Part shown: in pieces, positions 12,758 to 24,779 of the stretch
How the letters are laid out: every line of letters begins with the position of its first letter
Numbering within the stretch: position 1 is the first letter of the stretch
Source of the DNA: Zonotrichia leucophrys gambelii
Lineage: Eukaryota; Chordata; Aves; Passeriformes; Passerellidae
DNA length: 64,000 nucleotides
Reading direction: 5' to 3'
Assembly: GCF_028769735.1 (NCBI RefSeq)
Contig: NC_088177.1
Span: forward strand, 11,162,599-11,226,598
Notes under the pieces: model-generated
Database searches by the model: none
What the model was told of the DNA's origin: nothing
The model's input: only the letters and a program-made list of their open reading frames with translations
Translations under genes and position numbers: made by a program

Positions 12758-15338
12758 CTTTCTCATTCTACTATCACAGTGTTAACCTCTTGGCAGCAGC
12801 CTAAACTGAGACTTGCAGCTGGGGAAGCGTTAGGAGCCAGATCCTTGGCCAGCACTAATCCTCTTGGCTCCACTGAATTTAATGGAACTGCCCCAACTAT
12901 TTCAGCTACATCAGAATCCCAACCTTGACTGTTTTTTCTCTTGTTGACTTCTTACTTCCTAATATGCTGAACCACTGACTTCCTTTTGTTTGTACATCAC
13001 CAATTCTGCTGAATTTAGGGGTGAAAGTATTAGCAGGTTTTGCTGGATAGCCTTGGCTCCTGGAGAGCACAGAAGGCCAGCAAACCAACAGGTCACATAT
13101 GATCTTCCCTGCTTCTTCAGAAAGGGATAAGTGGAGATGTAGGTGCTGGGTATTGATTTGGGCTTAAAGATTTCTTTTTGTTCCTAATTTAATAATTTCC
13201 CTTTAGGGAAAGCAAATGGAGAAGCACACTCCAGAGAGAGTCCTTGACACACAGAGTGGACAAGAAAACAAGTCCACTGATCTGTTTTGTTTCCTTTCTT
13301 TCTCTCTCAGTAAATAACAAAGGCAGCAAGCACCCGGCAAGTTGCATCAGTAAAAACTGGGCTTAAACCTACAGGACAGATTGCCATTGAAACCCAACTG
13401 TTTGTACCAATCACAATTGAAATGTTGTTGTTTGGCAACAAGAGCACAGCTTGAGAATGGAAAGATCTGGATGGGTTTAACCCCCTCCGCACACACGGTC
13501 CCCATGCGCCTGGGGAGACCTTTTCCAAAGGATAAAGTTACTAAAGTATAAAAGAGAGAGCAAGATCAGGCCATAATGAATTCCCATCTGCTCCCTCCAA
13601 TCTGTGCACTTGATGCATATGCCAGTTTGCTGTTCGTTTTGAGGGTACTGGGTTTTTTTTCTTCTTCTCTTCCTAGACCTGGAGCATTTGAAAGTAGGAG
13701 CTGAAAGGTATTGATTGAAATCTTTTTATGGTGACATTCTTGGCAGCTAGAACCTGTGTTTAGAAAGAATACAGTAGATCATGGCCAGATTACCTGATGA
13801 CTGCTTCCCAGCACTGCAATGCTATTAAGTAGGAGCTGGTAAAGTCTTGCAGTAGCCTATTAATTATAATACAATATGGAGAGAAATGTCATCTTGTGTA
13901 ATGTGAGACCTATCAAGGCTGGGAATATGCAGGCTTTGGAGAGACAGATTTAAAGATCTATTCCCAACATTGTTCTTAATGTCGTTGGGTTCCTCCCCCT
14001 CCTTCTTTCTTCACCCTAATGTGGAGAGAACTGGGGCAAATGAACCAGTGCCATCCTCTGGACCATTCTCATTGTCCTGTGCCTGGTGCAGCCAAATTTT
14101 GTTTGTGCAGGAGAAAAGCAGGGAGATGCTGGAGGGCATCACTTTGATTCTGTGTGGCTGAATCTCTGCAGTGAGGGAGATGGGCTTAGGAGGCAGCCGG
14201 CCGCGCTTCGTGTCAGGATGTGCCTGGAAATTCAGAAAAGAAAACAGTGGTGGTGGTTTGCTGAGGCGGGAAAGGTCATTTAAGAACAAGGTGGAAACTA
14301 AAAGGTTCTTGGGCCTGAGGCTTGCTGGGCTTTCCTGGGCCTCCAGAAAAACACATGGCCAAGCTAGAGAGAGAGGTTGCCGGCAAATCCTTTCAGTCTC
14401 TGGGGGAAACACTCCGTTCTCCCCTCTGTGGTCAGCAAAAGAACATTGGGCTGTGGTTTCTTGGAATCGCTAGCACTAGGGAAAAAGTGTTTAAAATTTC
14501 TGCCTGTGTTTGGGAAAGCACCAGAGTACGGGAAAGGTAGAGAATCTCTTGTGTATGCGCAGATCAGTTGGCTGCAATTACATCTGCAGTTCATCTGCAC
14601 TTGGGGTCACCGATGACTCACTGCTACCTCCAGTAAGGTGTATTCTGTGGTGTTTAAAGGATCACATGGGGAGACCCACTCATTTTGGACCTGGCTTCAG
14701 TTAAGTCCAGCTGCTTGATCTATTAGTAGCAGGTGAGGTCTGTAGGTCCTGATGTCACAGGCACGGGGAACTGGAGAAGTACTGGGGAATTGTCTTAGTG
14801 AAACCACATTTTTTGGAGAGGAAGAAACTTGAGGGGTGACATTGATTTTTTCTTATCAATGTCCTTTTCTAAACATTCACAGGAGACTTTTATCCTAGAG
14901 TCAGGAAAAGAAGAAAGATTAAATTCGTGTTCAAATTTTGAACAAAATTTTGAATTAACATGTACTTTAGAATTCAATTCCTACTGAAAATTATTAGAGA
15001 GCTTTATGTAATGCAGTTTGTTCCTTCACAAAAGTGAGCAAAATGGGGCAGCAGAGATTTCTTTGGGTGTTTTTTCTTGCTTGCTCTCTGCAAGAATTGG
15101 ATTTCTAAGAAAAGCTCTTGAGTTTCATCAAGTTCATTAGTCATTCATAGTGTACTAGGAATTTCAGTAGCTAATCCCTGGCCTCTAAATCCGTTTGTTC
15201 TGAGTATTTGGTGCTGGAAATCAAATCTGGCTGATTTTTATTGGACTCTTTTGAAATTCTTGGAATTGGGTTTCCGGTTAGAAACATACATTTGCAAATT
15301 TAGAGTTGGCTTCCTGTGAGCATTCCCCATTTTCATTT

Positions 15339-15362
15339 AAAAAAAAAAGAAAGAAAAAAAAA
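15339..15362 (+). repeat. A-rich simple repeat
   Basis: A nearly pure A tract interrupted by single G residues in the IKZF2 3' UTR. It may act as an oligo-dT priming artefact site. Confidence 0.8.
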
Positions 15363-16354
15363 ATCTGGGCACTTCTTTGCCAGTAAACCCTTTTGCTTCT
15401 TTTATATTAAAAATGGCAATACTCTGACTCAGTTTAGAGGATTACAAGCCTATTAATTTAAAGAGAAGTGTGGCTGCTTATTCTGCTTTTGGTGTGATCC
15501 ATATCCTTGGAGCAAAGGGCATTATCTATATATCTGCAGTTATGACTGATTAATTTTACAGCCACCTCTCTTTGTAATCAGTTAGGAGTGCACATCAAAA
15601 TATATTGCATTTTTCAGTAAAGCCTGCTCTTTACTCAGTAACTTAGGGGATTAAAATAATTTTATTCTCCTTAAAAAGTGCTTTCATCTATGATGTGATG
15701 TGAAAGGTGTCTACACATTAACCTGTAGTGGTCTGTAGCAGAGAGGAAGATTTAAAATGGGTTAATGGGCCTGATTTTTAGTGGTACTGGTTTCTACAAT
15801 GTTAGTACCCAGCTCACAAAGTAGCCATGAGGACCTAAAGTATATTTACTGCAAGGTGAAGAAATTCTCAATTGTCAGAGTTTGCAAATTTCTTTCTGTT
15901 TACAAGGGCTTCCCTAAATTTGTGCTGTCGGGCAGGAGGTCAATAATGAAACCCAGCCCTTCAAAACTGGGCTTTCATGGGGCATTATTACTGTTGCCCA
16001 GGCCCTGGGCTAGCTTGTTCTGGTTTGAAAGAAACCAGACAACAGACACTCCTTCCTCCAGAGAGAAACTTTGGAGATAACTGCAGCAAAGGTGCTTATT
16101 TCAGCCAAGGGCAGCAGCTACAGTAATGCAGTTCCTTCACTGGATAAATTCCTTTCCTTAACTCTTGCTGTGCTTTTTAATGTCATGAGGGAGGCTGCCA
16201 GATTCACCTAAAATCAGTGTGGGATTTTAGGAAAAGGGTGATGAAATTGGCTTTTCTGCGAGTAATTCACATCTTAGCTTGGCTTAATAGCATTTAAAAA
16301 CAAAAGTGGATGGCCTGTGGTGTGGGGCAGCTGGAGAGCTTGAGAAAGTACATT

Positions 16355-16371
16355 TATATATATATATATAT
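16355..16371. repeat. (TA)n microsatellite
   Basis: About eight uninterrupted TA units in the 3' UTR of IKZF2. Confidence 0.9.
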
Positions 16372-18583
16372 GGTATTGTGTAGTTAGAGGAATGCTTTAT
16401 TGTATATGTGCCTTTTCCAAATGCATTTTGGGAGATCCTGATGTCGTTTGTGATATCCCACCAGACCCTTTCAGAATGCACAACAAAAACCAACCCAAAG
16501 GAAAGATCCCTTCTCCTGCTCTGCACCCTCCTTGGCAGCTTGGCCCAGAGAGAGGACCCTGGTCAGGGCTTTGCTGTGAGATTTCCTGCAGTCAGACAGC
16601 TTTTAGGAGTGGGAAGGGCTGAAAATGACCCCAGCAAAGTACATTCCAGCTATCCAGCCAGAGCTGGACTGCAGCTGGTCCCAGGGAGCACAGCATTCCC
16701 AGCACAATGCCAGGGCTTGCTGTGGGAGCCCCCAGCTGCACTGTGCCCTACAGAGAGCCAGGGAAGCTTCTCCTGTTTCCTCCCTCTTTAAGTAAAGCAC
16801 CCTTTAGTGGACTTTGTTCTGCTTTAGAGTTCCCACTTAGGTCTGCTTCTTGCTTCAGCCTGGAGAAACAAATGTGGCGAGTCCTTTGGAAGTGGTTTGC
16901 AAGTTTGCCTGTCAGGCTGCTGCCAGCGCAGGAATTGGCACAGAGACCAGAGAAGCTCATCAGCAGGAGGCATTCAGAGCCTTCACAAGCTGGAGCACTG
17001 CTGTGATGAGCACAGTGCTGCTTCTGGCACTTTCCCAGGGGTTGGTGACCTGCTTTCAGGTGCACTTGTTCCCCCTGCAGAGCTGAGTGTGCCAGGAGGG
17101 CCACGGTGGGCAAGGTGGCTGGGCCAGCAGGCTTTGGGCAGAGCCTGAGCCCAGCAGCAGCCCAGAGCCACCCCCTTGGCAATGCTCTCCCAAAGAGGGG
17201 TGCTGGGGGGAGCAGTTAGAGCTAGAATTTGTTTCCTAGTGAATAATAGATTCCCTTTTATCCCACTGATGCGTTCTGAGATATAAGCAAAGGACGACAT
17301 CACTGCTTTCCAATTTGGTTTCTAATTTAACCTCCTTGTGTCCTTCTCCTACCCAGCTCTGAAATCTGCAGAGGACAGTCAGGAGGAGGGCTGGGCTCAG
17401 GCTTTGCTATGCTGCATGCTTAACAGGCCAAGGAAACAGCAAAACTAGTCTCTCTTTAATTCACCTGCCTTCCCAGTTGATTGTGTAGATTCCCGGTTCC
17501 TGTTCACTTCCAGCCTTTGGAAAGGTGGTTATCAGCGTGCACACTTGGGTCCTCATCTTTGAAGATAACTTCCCATGCTATCTCCTTCTGTGTAAACTTC
17601 TCCTTTTCATCTTGAGGCCTAATTAATCAGTGGACAGAAACGACCATTTCAACAGAAACCTGCATAGTTGTAGTAAAACTAATATTTTTTTTACCGTTGG
17701 CAAAAAAAACCACAAAAAAACTGTGATATTTTGACTAGCAGTACTAGGTGAAGTATTTCAACAGAGTGAATGACAATGAAGTTAATCAGATCATGTCTTG
17801 AGAGGGGCTGGTTTCTCCTGTTGGGGGAAAGGGAGCAGCCTGGCCCAAAGCTGGGGCCAGCACTTCCTTTCCATAGCAGGTGTTGGTTTAGGCAACAGCA
17901 CTGCAGCCCAGGAAAACATTTGAGCACCATCAGCCTCGTGCCATCCCTTTGGCTGGATGTGGGCATCACAGGAGCTCTGCAGCTGCCTGTGTTTATCCTG
18001 ATCCCATTATCTGTGGGGTTGGTGCAGCACAGCAGCTCTGGGCAGGCTGGGTGGTGCTGCTGGAGGCATTCCCTTATTCCTTGTAGCAGCCTTAATCCCT
18101 GGCCCTTGGTGGTACCTGGGTACCCCCAGCCTCTGTGTGCGTCACCAGGCTGGATAAAGGATGGGAGCCTCCCATCCCTCCTCTCCTTACAGGCACAACA
18201 GGGCCAGTTTGCAGTGAATTGGGCCATTTAGTTTTACCTCAAGTGACATCGAGTGAGAAAAGCTTCTTGCAGGGGTGGAGGTCACTGAGTCCCTACTATG
18301 CACTTACTGGGATTTCACTTTGCTTACTGGAAATGGATGTCGGTTCCTGAACACACTGTAACAAGGGAAGGACTTTTTGTTGGTTGTTTTTGTAGTCATT
18401 CAGATTCTGAAACTGTGATCAATTATTTGACAAATTGTCAAGTGTCCTCAGAGCTTGAACACGTTCACTTCCTCACCATGTAGCAGTCTCCTCTGGCTTT
18501 CTGTGCTTTTCTCTTTCTCCCTTTTCCTTCTTGGAGCTTTAAGTCTGGGCCTGCTCTTATCTCCTGTAGCTTTGGGCTGTCTA

Positions 18584-18610
18584 GGGGTTTGGGGGGGGTG
18601 GTTTTTGGGG
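18584..18610 (+). other. G-rich tract, possible G-quadruplex in 3' UTR RNA
   Basis: A run of four Gs, TTT, a run of eight Gs, a short T-rich spacer containing GG, and a final run of four Gs. The last loop is about 8 nt, slightly outside the strict G3+N1-7 rule. Because the gene reads on this strand, the motif would be in the mRNA. Confidence 0.45.
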
Positions 18611-19487
18611 TTGTTTTGTTCATTGGCTGTACAGTCTGTTTACATATTTTTGTACTCAAGTGTAGTTTTTTATTAAAAACAGAAAAAAAGAAAAAAAAGT
18701 CGATTTGAGAAAAAAAATAAGGTACGTACTCTTTGTAACACTTTAAAGATCTAGGGTACCTTTGAGATGACTCTACAGTGATGTAATTATAATACTGTAT
18801 ATTTGCCTTCCTTTTTAGTTGGTTTTATTTTCTGTTTTGTTTTGTTTTTTTTTTTCCTAAAATATATATCTTTTTATGAGAAACTGGAAACTTTTAATGC
18901 AAATGTTTAGAAAGATTTAAAATTGTAAAGTTAAAAAAAAAAAAGTCATATAATTTTTTTTTTCCTGTTGGAAGAAAATGCTTTAAAAAAAGTTTTACTA
19001 CTGTTATATTCCAGGGTGGGGGTTACCAACCCCAAATTTGCTTCTTATGCTTCATTCTTGGATCCTGCTTTCTAAACATGATCATTGCAGACATGGATGA
19101 TTTGCTTGTATTAATTCTAAAAACAAAAATCGCCAACATTTGGGTTATTTTTCTGTTCAAGTGCAATACTTACCCTGACATCTTATTAATGTACAGTGGT
19201 TTCTGTGTTCCTTCCTCAGTCCACACAAATCAGTGAAACAAAATGCTCTGCCCTAAATGCATTTAAACATATGGTTCAAGTAAACTGATTGCGACTGACA
19301 AAAGATGAGAAACTGTAAATTAAGGCTAAAGCCCATCATTTACCTCCTGCTTGTCGTTGGCATTGAAACACATCCACATCCAGAATTAAGGACATACCTG
19401 TTCTTGACTCTTCCTCCCTCTTCTTTTCTAATTGCAGCTTTTTTAAGAAAAGCACTTAATATTGATGTTTATTAAAAATGACAAAAA

Positions 19488-19493
19488 AATAAA
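19488..19493 (+). terminator. Candidate AATAAA poly(A) signal, IKZF2
   Basis: AATAAA follows an A run and precedes a TCTTTTGGTCTGATCC stretch that could act as a U/GU-rich downstream element. It is a candidate for a 3' UTR isoform of about 7.8 kb. Confidence 0.4.
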
Positions 19494-19801
19494 AAGATCT
19501 TTTGGTCTGATCCAAAACCCACTCAGTGGAGACTCCTGTTGACTTTGAGGGTGGATTTTGGATTAGGTCTAATCTCTCAGTTTGGGCAAAACTGCCCTTT
19601 ACTCTAGGGAAGAGATTTGCCTGCGTAAGAATTACAGGACTTGTGTCTTTTATCTACCTGAGAGACCAGAAAAGCTTCTTTAGAGTTGTCCTTGTCTTAT
19701 ATAAGTTTAGATGGGACTTGTTTTACATATCATACGTATTTATATATAGTGTATTTTTAATGCCTTCCCTCCCACCCCCCAGTAGACTGAAGCCGCTGTT
19801 G

Positions 19802-19844
19802 TGTAAATATGTATTTAGGTACGTAATAAAAAAAAAGGAATAAA
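19802..19844 (+). terminator. Pumilio motif and tandem AATAAA poly(A) signals, IKZF2
   Basis: TGTAAATA is at 19802-19809, then AATAAA at 19825-19830 and again at 19839-19844. Downstream are GT/T-rich bases (TTTTGTCTTTTAAATTTGT around 19897-19915). The clustering makes this a plausible major poly(A) site, giving a 3' UTR of about 8.2 kb. Usage cannot be judged from sequence. Confidence 0.5.
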
Positions 19845-19873
19845 ATCCCATGGAGACTTCTTGGAAAGGCAGT

Positions 19874-19891
19874 TACTGCGCATGCACAGTA
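19874..19891. promoter_or_regulatory. NRF1-like near-palindrome
   Basis: TACTGCGCATGCACAGTA is a near-perfect palindrome (two mismatching positions) containing GCGCATGCAC, one base from the NRF1 consensus GCGCATGCGC. It sits about 150 bases upstream of a GC-rich patch, a typical setting for NRF1 promoter sites. The location inside or just past a 3' UTR is unusual. Confidence 0.4.
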
Positions 19892-20039
19892 GCCACTTTT
19901 GTCTTTTAAATTTGTATTTAAGAGATTTCTTTTTAATAATAACAAAGGCGAGGAGACTGTATGTATCCCCTTCTGATTGATTGCCAAAATCGTTGCCCAG
20001 CCCCTGGTGTCTGAGCTGAAGAAGAGCAAGGTTCGGTGC

Positions 20040-20270
20040 CCTCTGGTCTCACTCCTTGGGCCAAATTGTGGGAGTGTCGGCTCCTGCTGCTCCCGGGGCC
20101 GCGCTGAGCAGCGGGACCCGGGCACGGCCGGGGAGAGGAGCTCCGGGCTAAGGATGCGGCCACTTGTCACGGCATCTTCCCCGGCATCTCCCCCAGCATC
20201 TCCCGAGCTGCGCTCTGCCCCCCGCCCTGCTCTTTTCCCCACCACAGCCGGGCGGCTAATCCGGGAAATG
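20040..20270. promoter_or_regulatory. GC/CpG-rich patch inside the distal IKZF2 3' UTR
   Basis: A stretch of about 230 bp, much richer in GC and CG dinucleotides than its AT-rich surroundings, with CCCGGGGCCGCGCTGAGC and related strings. It could be a small orphan CpG island with promoter or enhancer activity, or simply a GC-rich part of the UTR. No start site or coding frame can be supported. Confidence 0.4.
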
Positions 20271-20695
20271 ACCCCTTTTCTTCTCCCAGGTGTAAGAATT
20301 TTTAGTTCTGTGATAGATCTGCTGAGCTTAAATTGAGGAATCTTTCAAATAAAAAAAAATTTAAAAAAATTTACATCAGAGTTTACTCCAAAAGCCAGTG
20401 AAGACACTGGGAGTTGTCCCACTTTATGTGTTCATTGGAAGGTGCTCTTATAAAAGGAGTTCAGAAACAATCCCTTTGACAGTGGTGCATGTGAGCAACC
20501 CTAATGTAAACCTGTATCCCCCTGCTAAAAGAGTTTTGCCGCTATAGACTGAACTATGGGACTTGTTGTTATTTTTATTTTCTTCTTAGCATACATGCAT
20601 ACATATGGTTGCACATCTGTATGTGTGTGCTCTGTACCTGTGTGAGTGTTGTACAGCCATGTGAGAGTGGGAGTCCGTGTGTGTGTGCGTGTATA

Positions 20696-20701
20696 AATAA
20701 A
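20696..20701 (+). terminator. Candidate AATAAA poly(A) signal, IKZF2 distal
   Basis: AATAAA follows a GTGTGTGTGCGTG tract. Another is at 20784-20789. These precede the stronger tandem pair at 20892. Confidence 0.35.
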
Positions 20702-20891
20702 AGAAGCTGCAGAAACTTTGTAATACTTTGTGAAAAGGATTATATTATAAAGGTTTGTACTGTCTTGAGTGCACAGCTACTGGAATAAATGTAGGGAATC
20801 TCAGGAACAAGCATATAATTTGTCCAAGAATTATTTCTTCTCAGAAGTGTAAGTGCAGTTTTTAATTCTGTATATTATTTAATATTTTACC

Positions 20892-20903
20892 AATAAAAAT
20901 AAA
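20892..20903 (+). terminator. Tandem AATAAA, probable distal poly(A) signal of IKZF2
   Basis: Two adjacent AATAAA hexamers (20892-20897 and 20898-20903) follow an AT-rich run, with TTTTCC and T/G-containing sequence downstream. I take this as the end of the longest transcript because sequence character changes after it, but AATAAA also occurs further on (for example near 21562). Confidence 0.5.
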
Positions 20904-20925
20904 CTTCTGACATGAAAGGGTTTTC

Positions 20926-23900
20926 CATTCAAGCTTTCTGGACACGTTGATTTATGCACACACGTTTCTTTCTTGCAGCAAGAAGCACACGTGGTGGTTT
21001 GGCAGGAACTGCATTTCTACCTGCTCACAAATCCTGTTAATTAGCTAGAGAGACTGTGTTATGGGTTGGGGTTCTGAGCATGGCTTCTGAGAGGGGGGAG
21101 CTGGGCACAGATCTGCTTTTAATATTCATTGGAGCAAAAGAAATGCCCTCCATCAGCTTTAGCATCCCTGAGAGAAGTGTCCATGAGGATCCTGCTGTGT
21201 CAAATGGTGGCATCAGCCACCTGCCAATGGCTCTGCTGTGGTTTTGAAATGAATTAGTGCCCTTAGGTTTTTCTGGAAACACTTGGACTGCACAAACATT
21301 GCCTTTAAACCCTTCCCTCAGCATGGGTTTTTGGCTGAGTTCCCTCACCCCTTCCAGAGGTGATGTAGGGATTTTTTTGGCATTTCTCATTGCCCAACCT
21401 GTCCTTCCTTCTTTTCCTAACCCAGCTATCGACCTGGTAGCATTCACAGTACAAACTCTGCCGACTAAAAGGAAGATCTCATGGAGCTTCATAAATTGTT
21501 TGTTGTTTGTTTTACAAATCTCTTGTAAATTCTTGGTTAAAGATTAACCAGCCTCTCCCCATAATAAAAGTGTTCATCATTCACATGAGAATGGAAATTC
21601 CTTAAGATATTACCTGAATAAAAGTTAATCTTCCTTTAAGTCATGTTTGATGTACGTTGTCTCCAAGGAATGCTTCTGTTCAGTGAGCAGAATTTCCTGA
21701 TTCCTGTTACACAGGATTGCTGGATTACTGATTTTGCTTAAAAAAACCCTCAGAATTCAGCTGATGGGGCAGTCTGAATCTTTAGAGCATGGAGCAGAAA
21801 TCCCAATTTTTTGTGCCATTGCAGGACAGAAATGACTGGCTTGATGGACCCAGGGTCCTATCCCAAAACTTACTTGAGATATTGATGCTCTTTTCATTGA
21901 CTTCAGCTAAGAGATGATCAGGGGAGAGCTCATAGGCAGAAATTAAATGACTTTCTAATCCTTAGGACTGCTGAGTCATTGTCCGGGGTGAGACTGTGTG
22001 TGGCCTGACATTATTAAGGAAGAGGCTCTTAGAAACCTCCTGGCCTTGATTCAGGGCCAGCGTGGTGGTGTGCCAGTCTCTGGGCAGGAGTCACACCACG
22101 GGTGCCATTGCCTTTCCCTTTAGGTCACCCTGTCAGCAGCTGCCAGCAAAGAGCAGGCTGATGGCACCAGTTAAACTCTTATCTAGGCAACAGGGAATCA
22201 TGTCTGATCCCTCCTCTGCGTGGCTTTTGCTGGGAAACTCTTACTGCATCAAAGACAGCCTTTTCTTCTTTAAAGCAACAGATGCTTAAAAATCACTCCA
22301 GTGACCAGTGTTGGCTATGCTGCCATCACCCAGTTCCCTTTGGTCTGTGGGAGGCCAGGGGTTCAAAAATACGGAATTATTTTCTTTGTTGCATCATCAA
22401 ATGATGCACCTGCAGTGCTCTTTGAACTGCAGCATCACCCCTCACATTGATCAGTCTTGTAGCCAGGTAAGCTTTTTCTGTTTTCTGTGTTTCTGATCTG
22501 CCAGTCCAGCCCTGCATTCTGCCAGTGGCCTCCTCCAGCTTTACCAAAACCAATATCATTTTCCCACTTAAGTAAAGTTGAGCCTTGGTTTCTGGCTTTG
22601 GCTTCTATAGCGCTAATATTTCTATTTTTATGCCGTACTTTCAAGAACTTACTGGGGTTTCTTCTGAGGGTGAGTTTGTTTTTAAAAGGTGGTGAATCAA
22701 AGCAGGTTTTCCTCCATCTCTCTGCTCAAATGTCAAATCCCAGCCCTGCCATGAGCCATTTCCCACCAGGACACTGTGGAATATATAACAGAGCCCTTGT
22801 TAATGGGACACAACGGCAGGGCCTCAAAATCCCATTATGAAACTCGCAATAATCGAGGGACTAAAAATAAATTTTGCTTGGATTGCAGTTTGAACATGCT
22901 TGGGTTGTTTTTTTCTTTCTTTTTAGTCGATCCTAATGTAGTTAGTCCTCAATAAGCCCAGCTTTACCCTTGTGCCCTTCAGTGCTTATTTTTGTCTCTT
23001 CTTGGTGCATCATATAAACATTGTCATAACTTCCAGCATGCAATTATAAATGTTTGTTTTGGGTTTTTTTCACAGCAGACTACCTCAGGAGCCACAATGA
23101 CTTCTGGATTCAATGAAATATGAGTCGAAAGGATTACTGGGTAAATGCAGAGTCGCCTAAAATTTTAGCCTAAGAACGAAAGCTCTTTTCAAAGGAATAT
23201 ACTTGTGAAATAGCCTTTGTGTTTCCTGTTAATTCCTGGTACAAAGATTAGGGCTGGATTCCCAGAGTATGGTATTTTCCAGGGATTTCTGTCAGTGGAG
23301 AAACTGAGCCCTTGTAATGAGACTACAGAAGTGCTCAATATTATCTCATTATTTTTCATTAATCCGCGCACACCAGCCCGCCTCCACACGCTGTAATTCC
23401 ATGTTACCACCCATGTTCACATTAAAATAGGAACAGATTATTCAAGACTCCCACACAAATCGTGAACCTCTATCCCTTCTGATCTGTCACTGGCCATCCC
23501 TGAGACAGAGGAACCTCTTCCCTAGGCAAGGAGTCATTTTTAAAGGCTGGCAGCCCAGCCCTTCAGAGCTAAATGCCTATTTTTATTCCTGGCAAATGCT
23601 CCTGTGGTATCCAACATCCAAGCCTGGATGAAACTACCCTGTCAGAACTGATTTTTAACAGAAAATTGCTTTTCAATGAACCCATTCTCTATGGAAAGTG
23701 TATGCTTTTCATAGATTTGGGGGATTTGGGGATTTTTTCCCTCAATAAGAAAGCCTGAAACTCTAAACCCCTCAGAAGGTTTCTGTGCTGTTTTTTTTTT
23801 GTTTGTTTGTTTTGTTTTTTGTTTTGTTTTTTTTTTTGTTTCAAGAGGAAATACTTCCCTGCCCTCAACTCCTGTTTTCATATCAGTTCAAATAATGTCA

Positions 23901-24779
23901 AGACACTCTTTGCTGCTCTTTCCCATTATTTTTGTTACTTTTCCTGTTTCAGGCTGCCTGCGTGTAGTTGATAGGGTGTGGTGAGGAATGTAAATTATTA
24001 TTTTCATGTAGGTGTGGTAGCTATTCAGTTGTAAATCCTGTTTTCAATCCTTCTGACTATTTTATTTGTGATCTGTAATATTGATTTGTCTTCTGAGCAG
24101 AGAACACTGCAATCTATCAGGAGCAGGGACGTTTTATTCCTTGCTAAAATAATTCAAAGCACTCCCAGAAATCTGCAAGATGGGGAAAAAAAGAGATCTT
24201 CCTTGAAGCCTTTTTTTCCCCCTCTTTGAAATGAGTTGAGGAATTTGTTTCTGTGGTTGATTTGTTTTTATCAGTTAGTTGCAAAATCTGACCAGCCTTG
24301 CCTTTCAAACCCATCTCCCATGATAACCTGCCACTGGCTGCCTCTTGATAACTGACTGTAAAAAAATACAAGTGAAAGGTTTGTGTCTGAGCACGGCTCA
24401 GGGTGTGGAGGAGCAGGGCTGAGCTACCCCAGGCAGCTCTGCAGTTGCTGTTGGAGTGGAGGGAAGATGCCAAGCTGTTCCCAGCTCCACACAGGCCGTG
24501 CCTGGAACACAGCTGTATTTTCCCACAAGCTGTGAGCGCCTTTTGGCAGCCTCAGATGCTCCAGCTCTCCAAAGCCTTTCCAGCTGCTCCTGCCTTGGGA
24601 AGGAGGAGCTGCTGGCTCAGGCACCAGGGGTACCTCACCCATGGACCTGGCACTGCTGCAGATCTGCGTGGCCTGAGCAGCCTGGTGGGGGCTGAACTGA
24701 TCTGCCCCGTGTCTCTGAGAGATGCCAGTGACACCTCAGGATTTAGCTCTTATATTTTTCAGATTCTGTGCTGCTCTAG
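20926..24779. other. Intergenic, no gene seen
   Basis: Downstream flank of IKZF2. No open frame shows a family motif and no exon-like pattern was found. Contents I can name: a long interrupted T/GTTT tract at 23789-23841 and scattered short homopolymers. The longest frames (about 150 codons on the minus strand at 21.0-21.5 kb) have no recognisable domain and are treated as chance. Confidence 0.7.
23789..23841. repeat. T-rich (GTTT)n-like low-complexity tract
   Basis: An interrupted poly-T with regular single G residues (GTTTGTTTGTTTTG) over about 50 bp. It is an ordinary simple repeat. Confidence 0.85.

Larger units (their letters stand above)
11659..20925 (+). other. IKZF2: IKZF2 3' untranslated region, about 9.3 kb (long form)
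   Basis: The sequence after the stop has no intron-like junction I can place and no convincing frame. It is U-rich and AUUUA-containing, as in long vertebrate 3' UTRs, and mammalian IKZF2 transcripts are also known for a multi-kilobase 3' UTR. The end is inferred from tandem AATAAA hexamers at 20892 and 20898; cleavage near 20915-20930 is an estimate. Earlier candidate sites at 12300, 19488, 19825/19839, 20696 and 20784 imply possible shorter isoforms. Reading frames inside, such as those around 16.4-18.2 kb, look like chance frames in GC-richer stretches. Confidence 0.7.

Noticed and set aside
16408..17182. Several 100-144-codon frames on both strands
   Set aside because: A GC-richer part of the 3' UTR with all frames open by composition. 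No conserved motif.
17691..18231. Overlapping 178-codon minus and 153-codon + frames
   Set aside because: They lie inside the IKZF2 3' UTR, overlap on opposite strands, and show no motif; treated as chance frames.
22400..22436. CTGCAGT / ACTGCAG inverted repeat with partial extension
   Set aside because: 7-bp arms with a bulge; too weak to separate from background.
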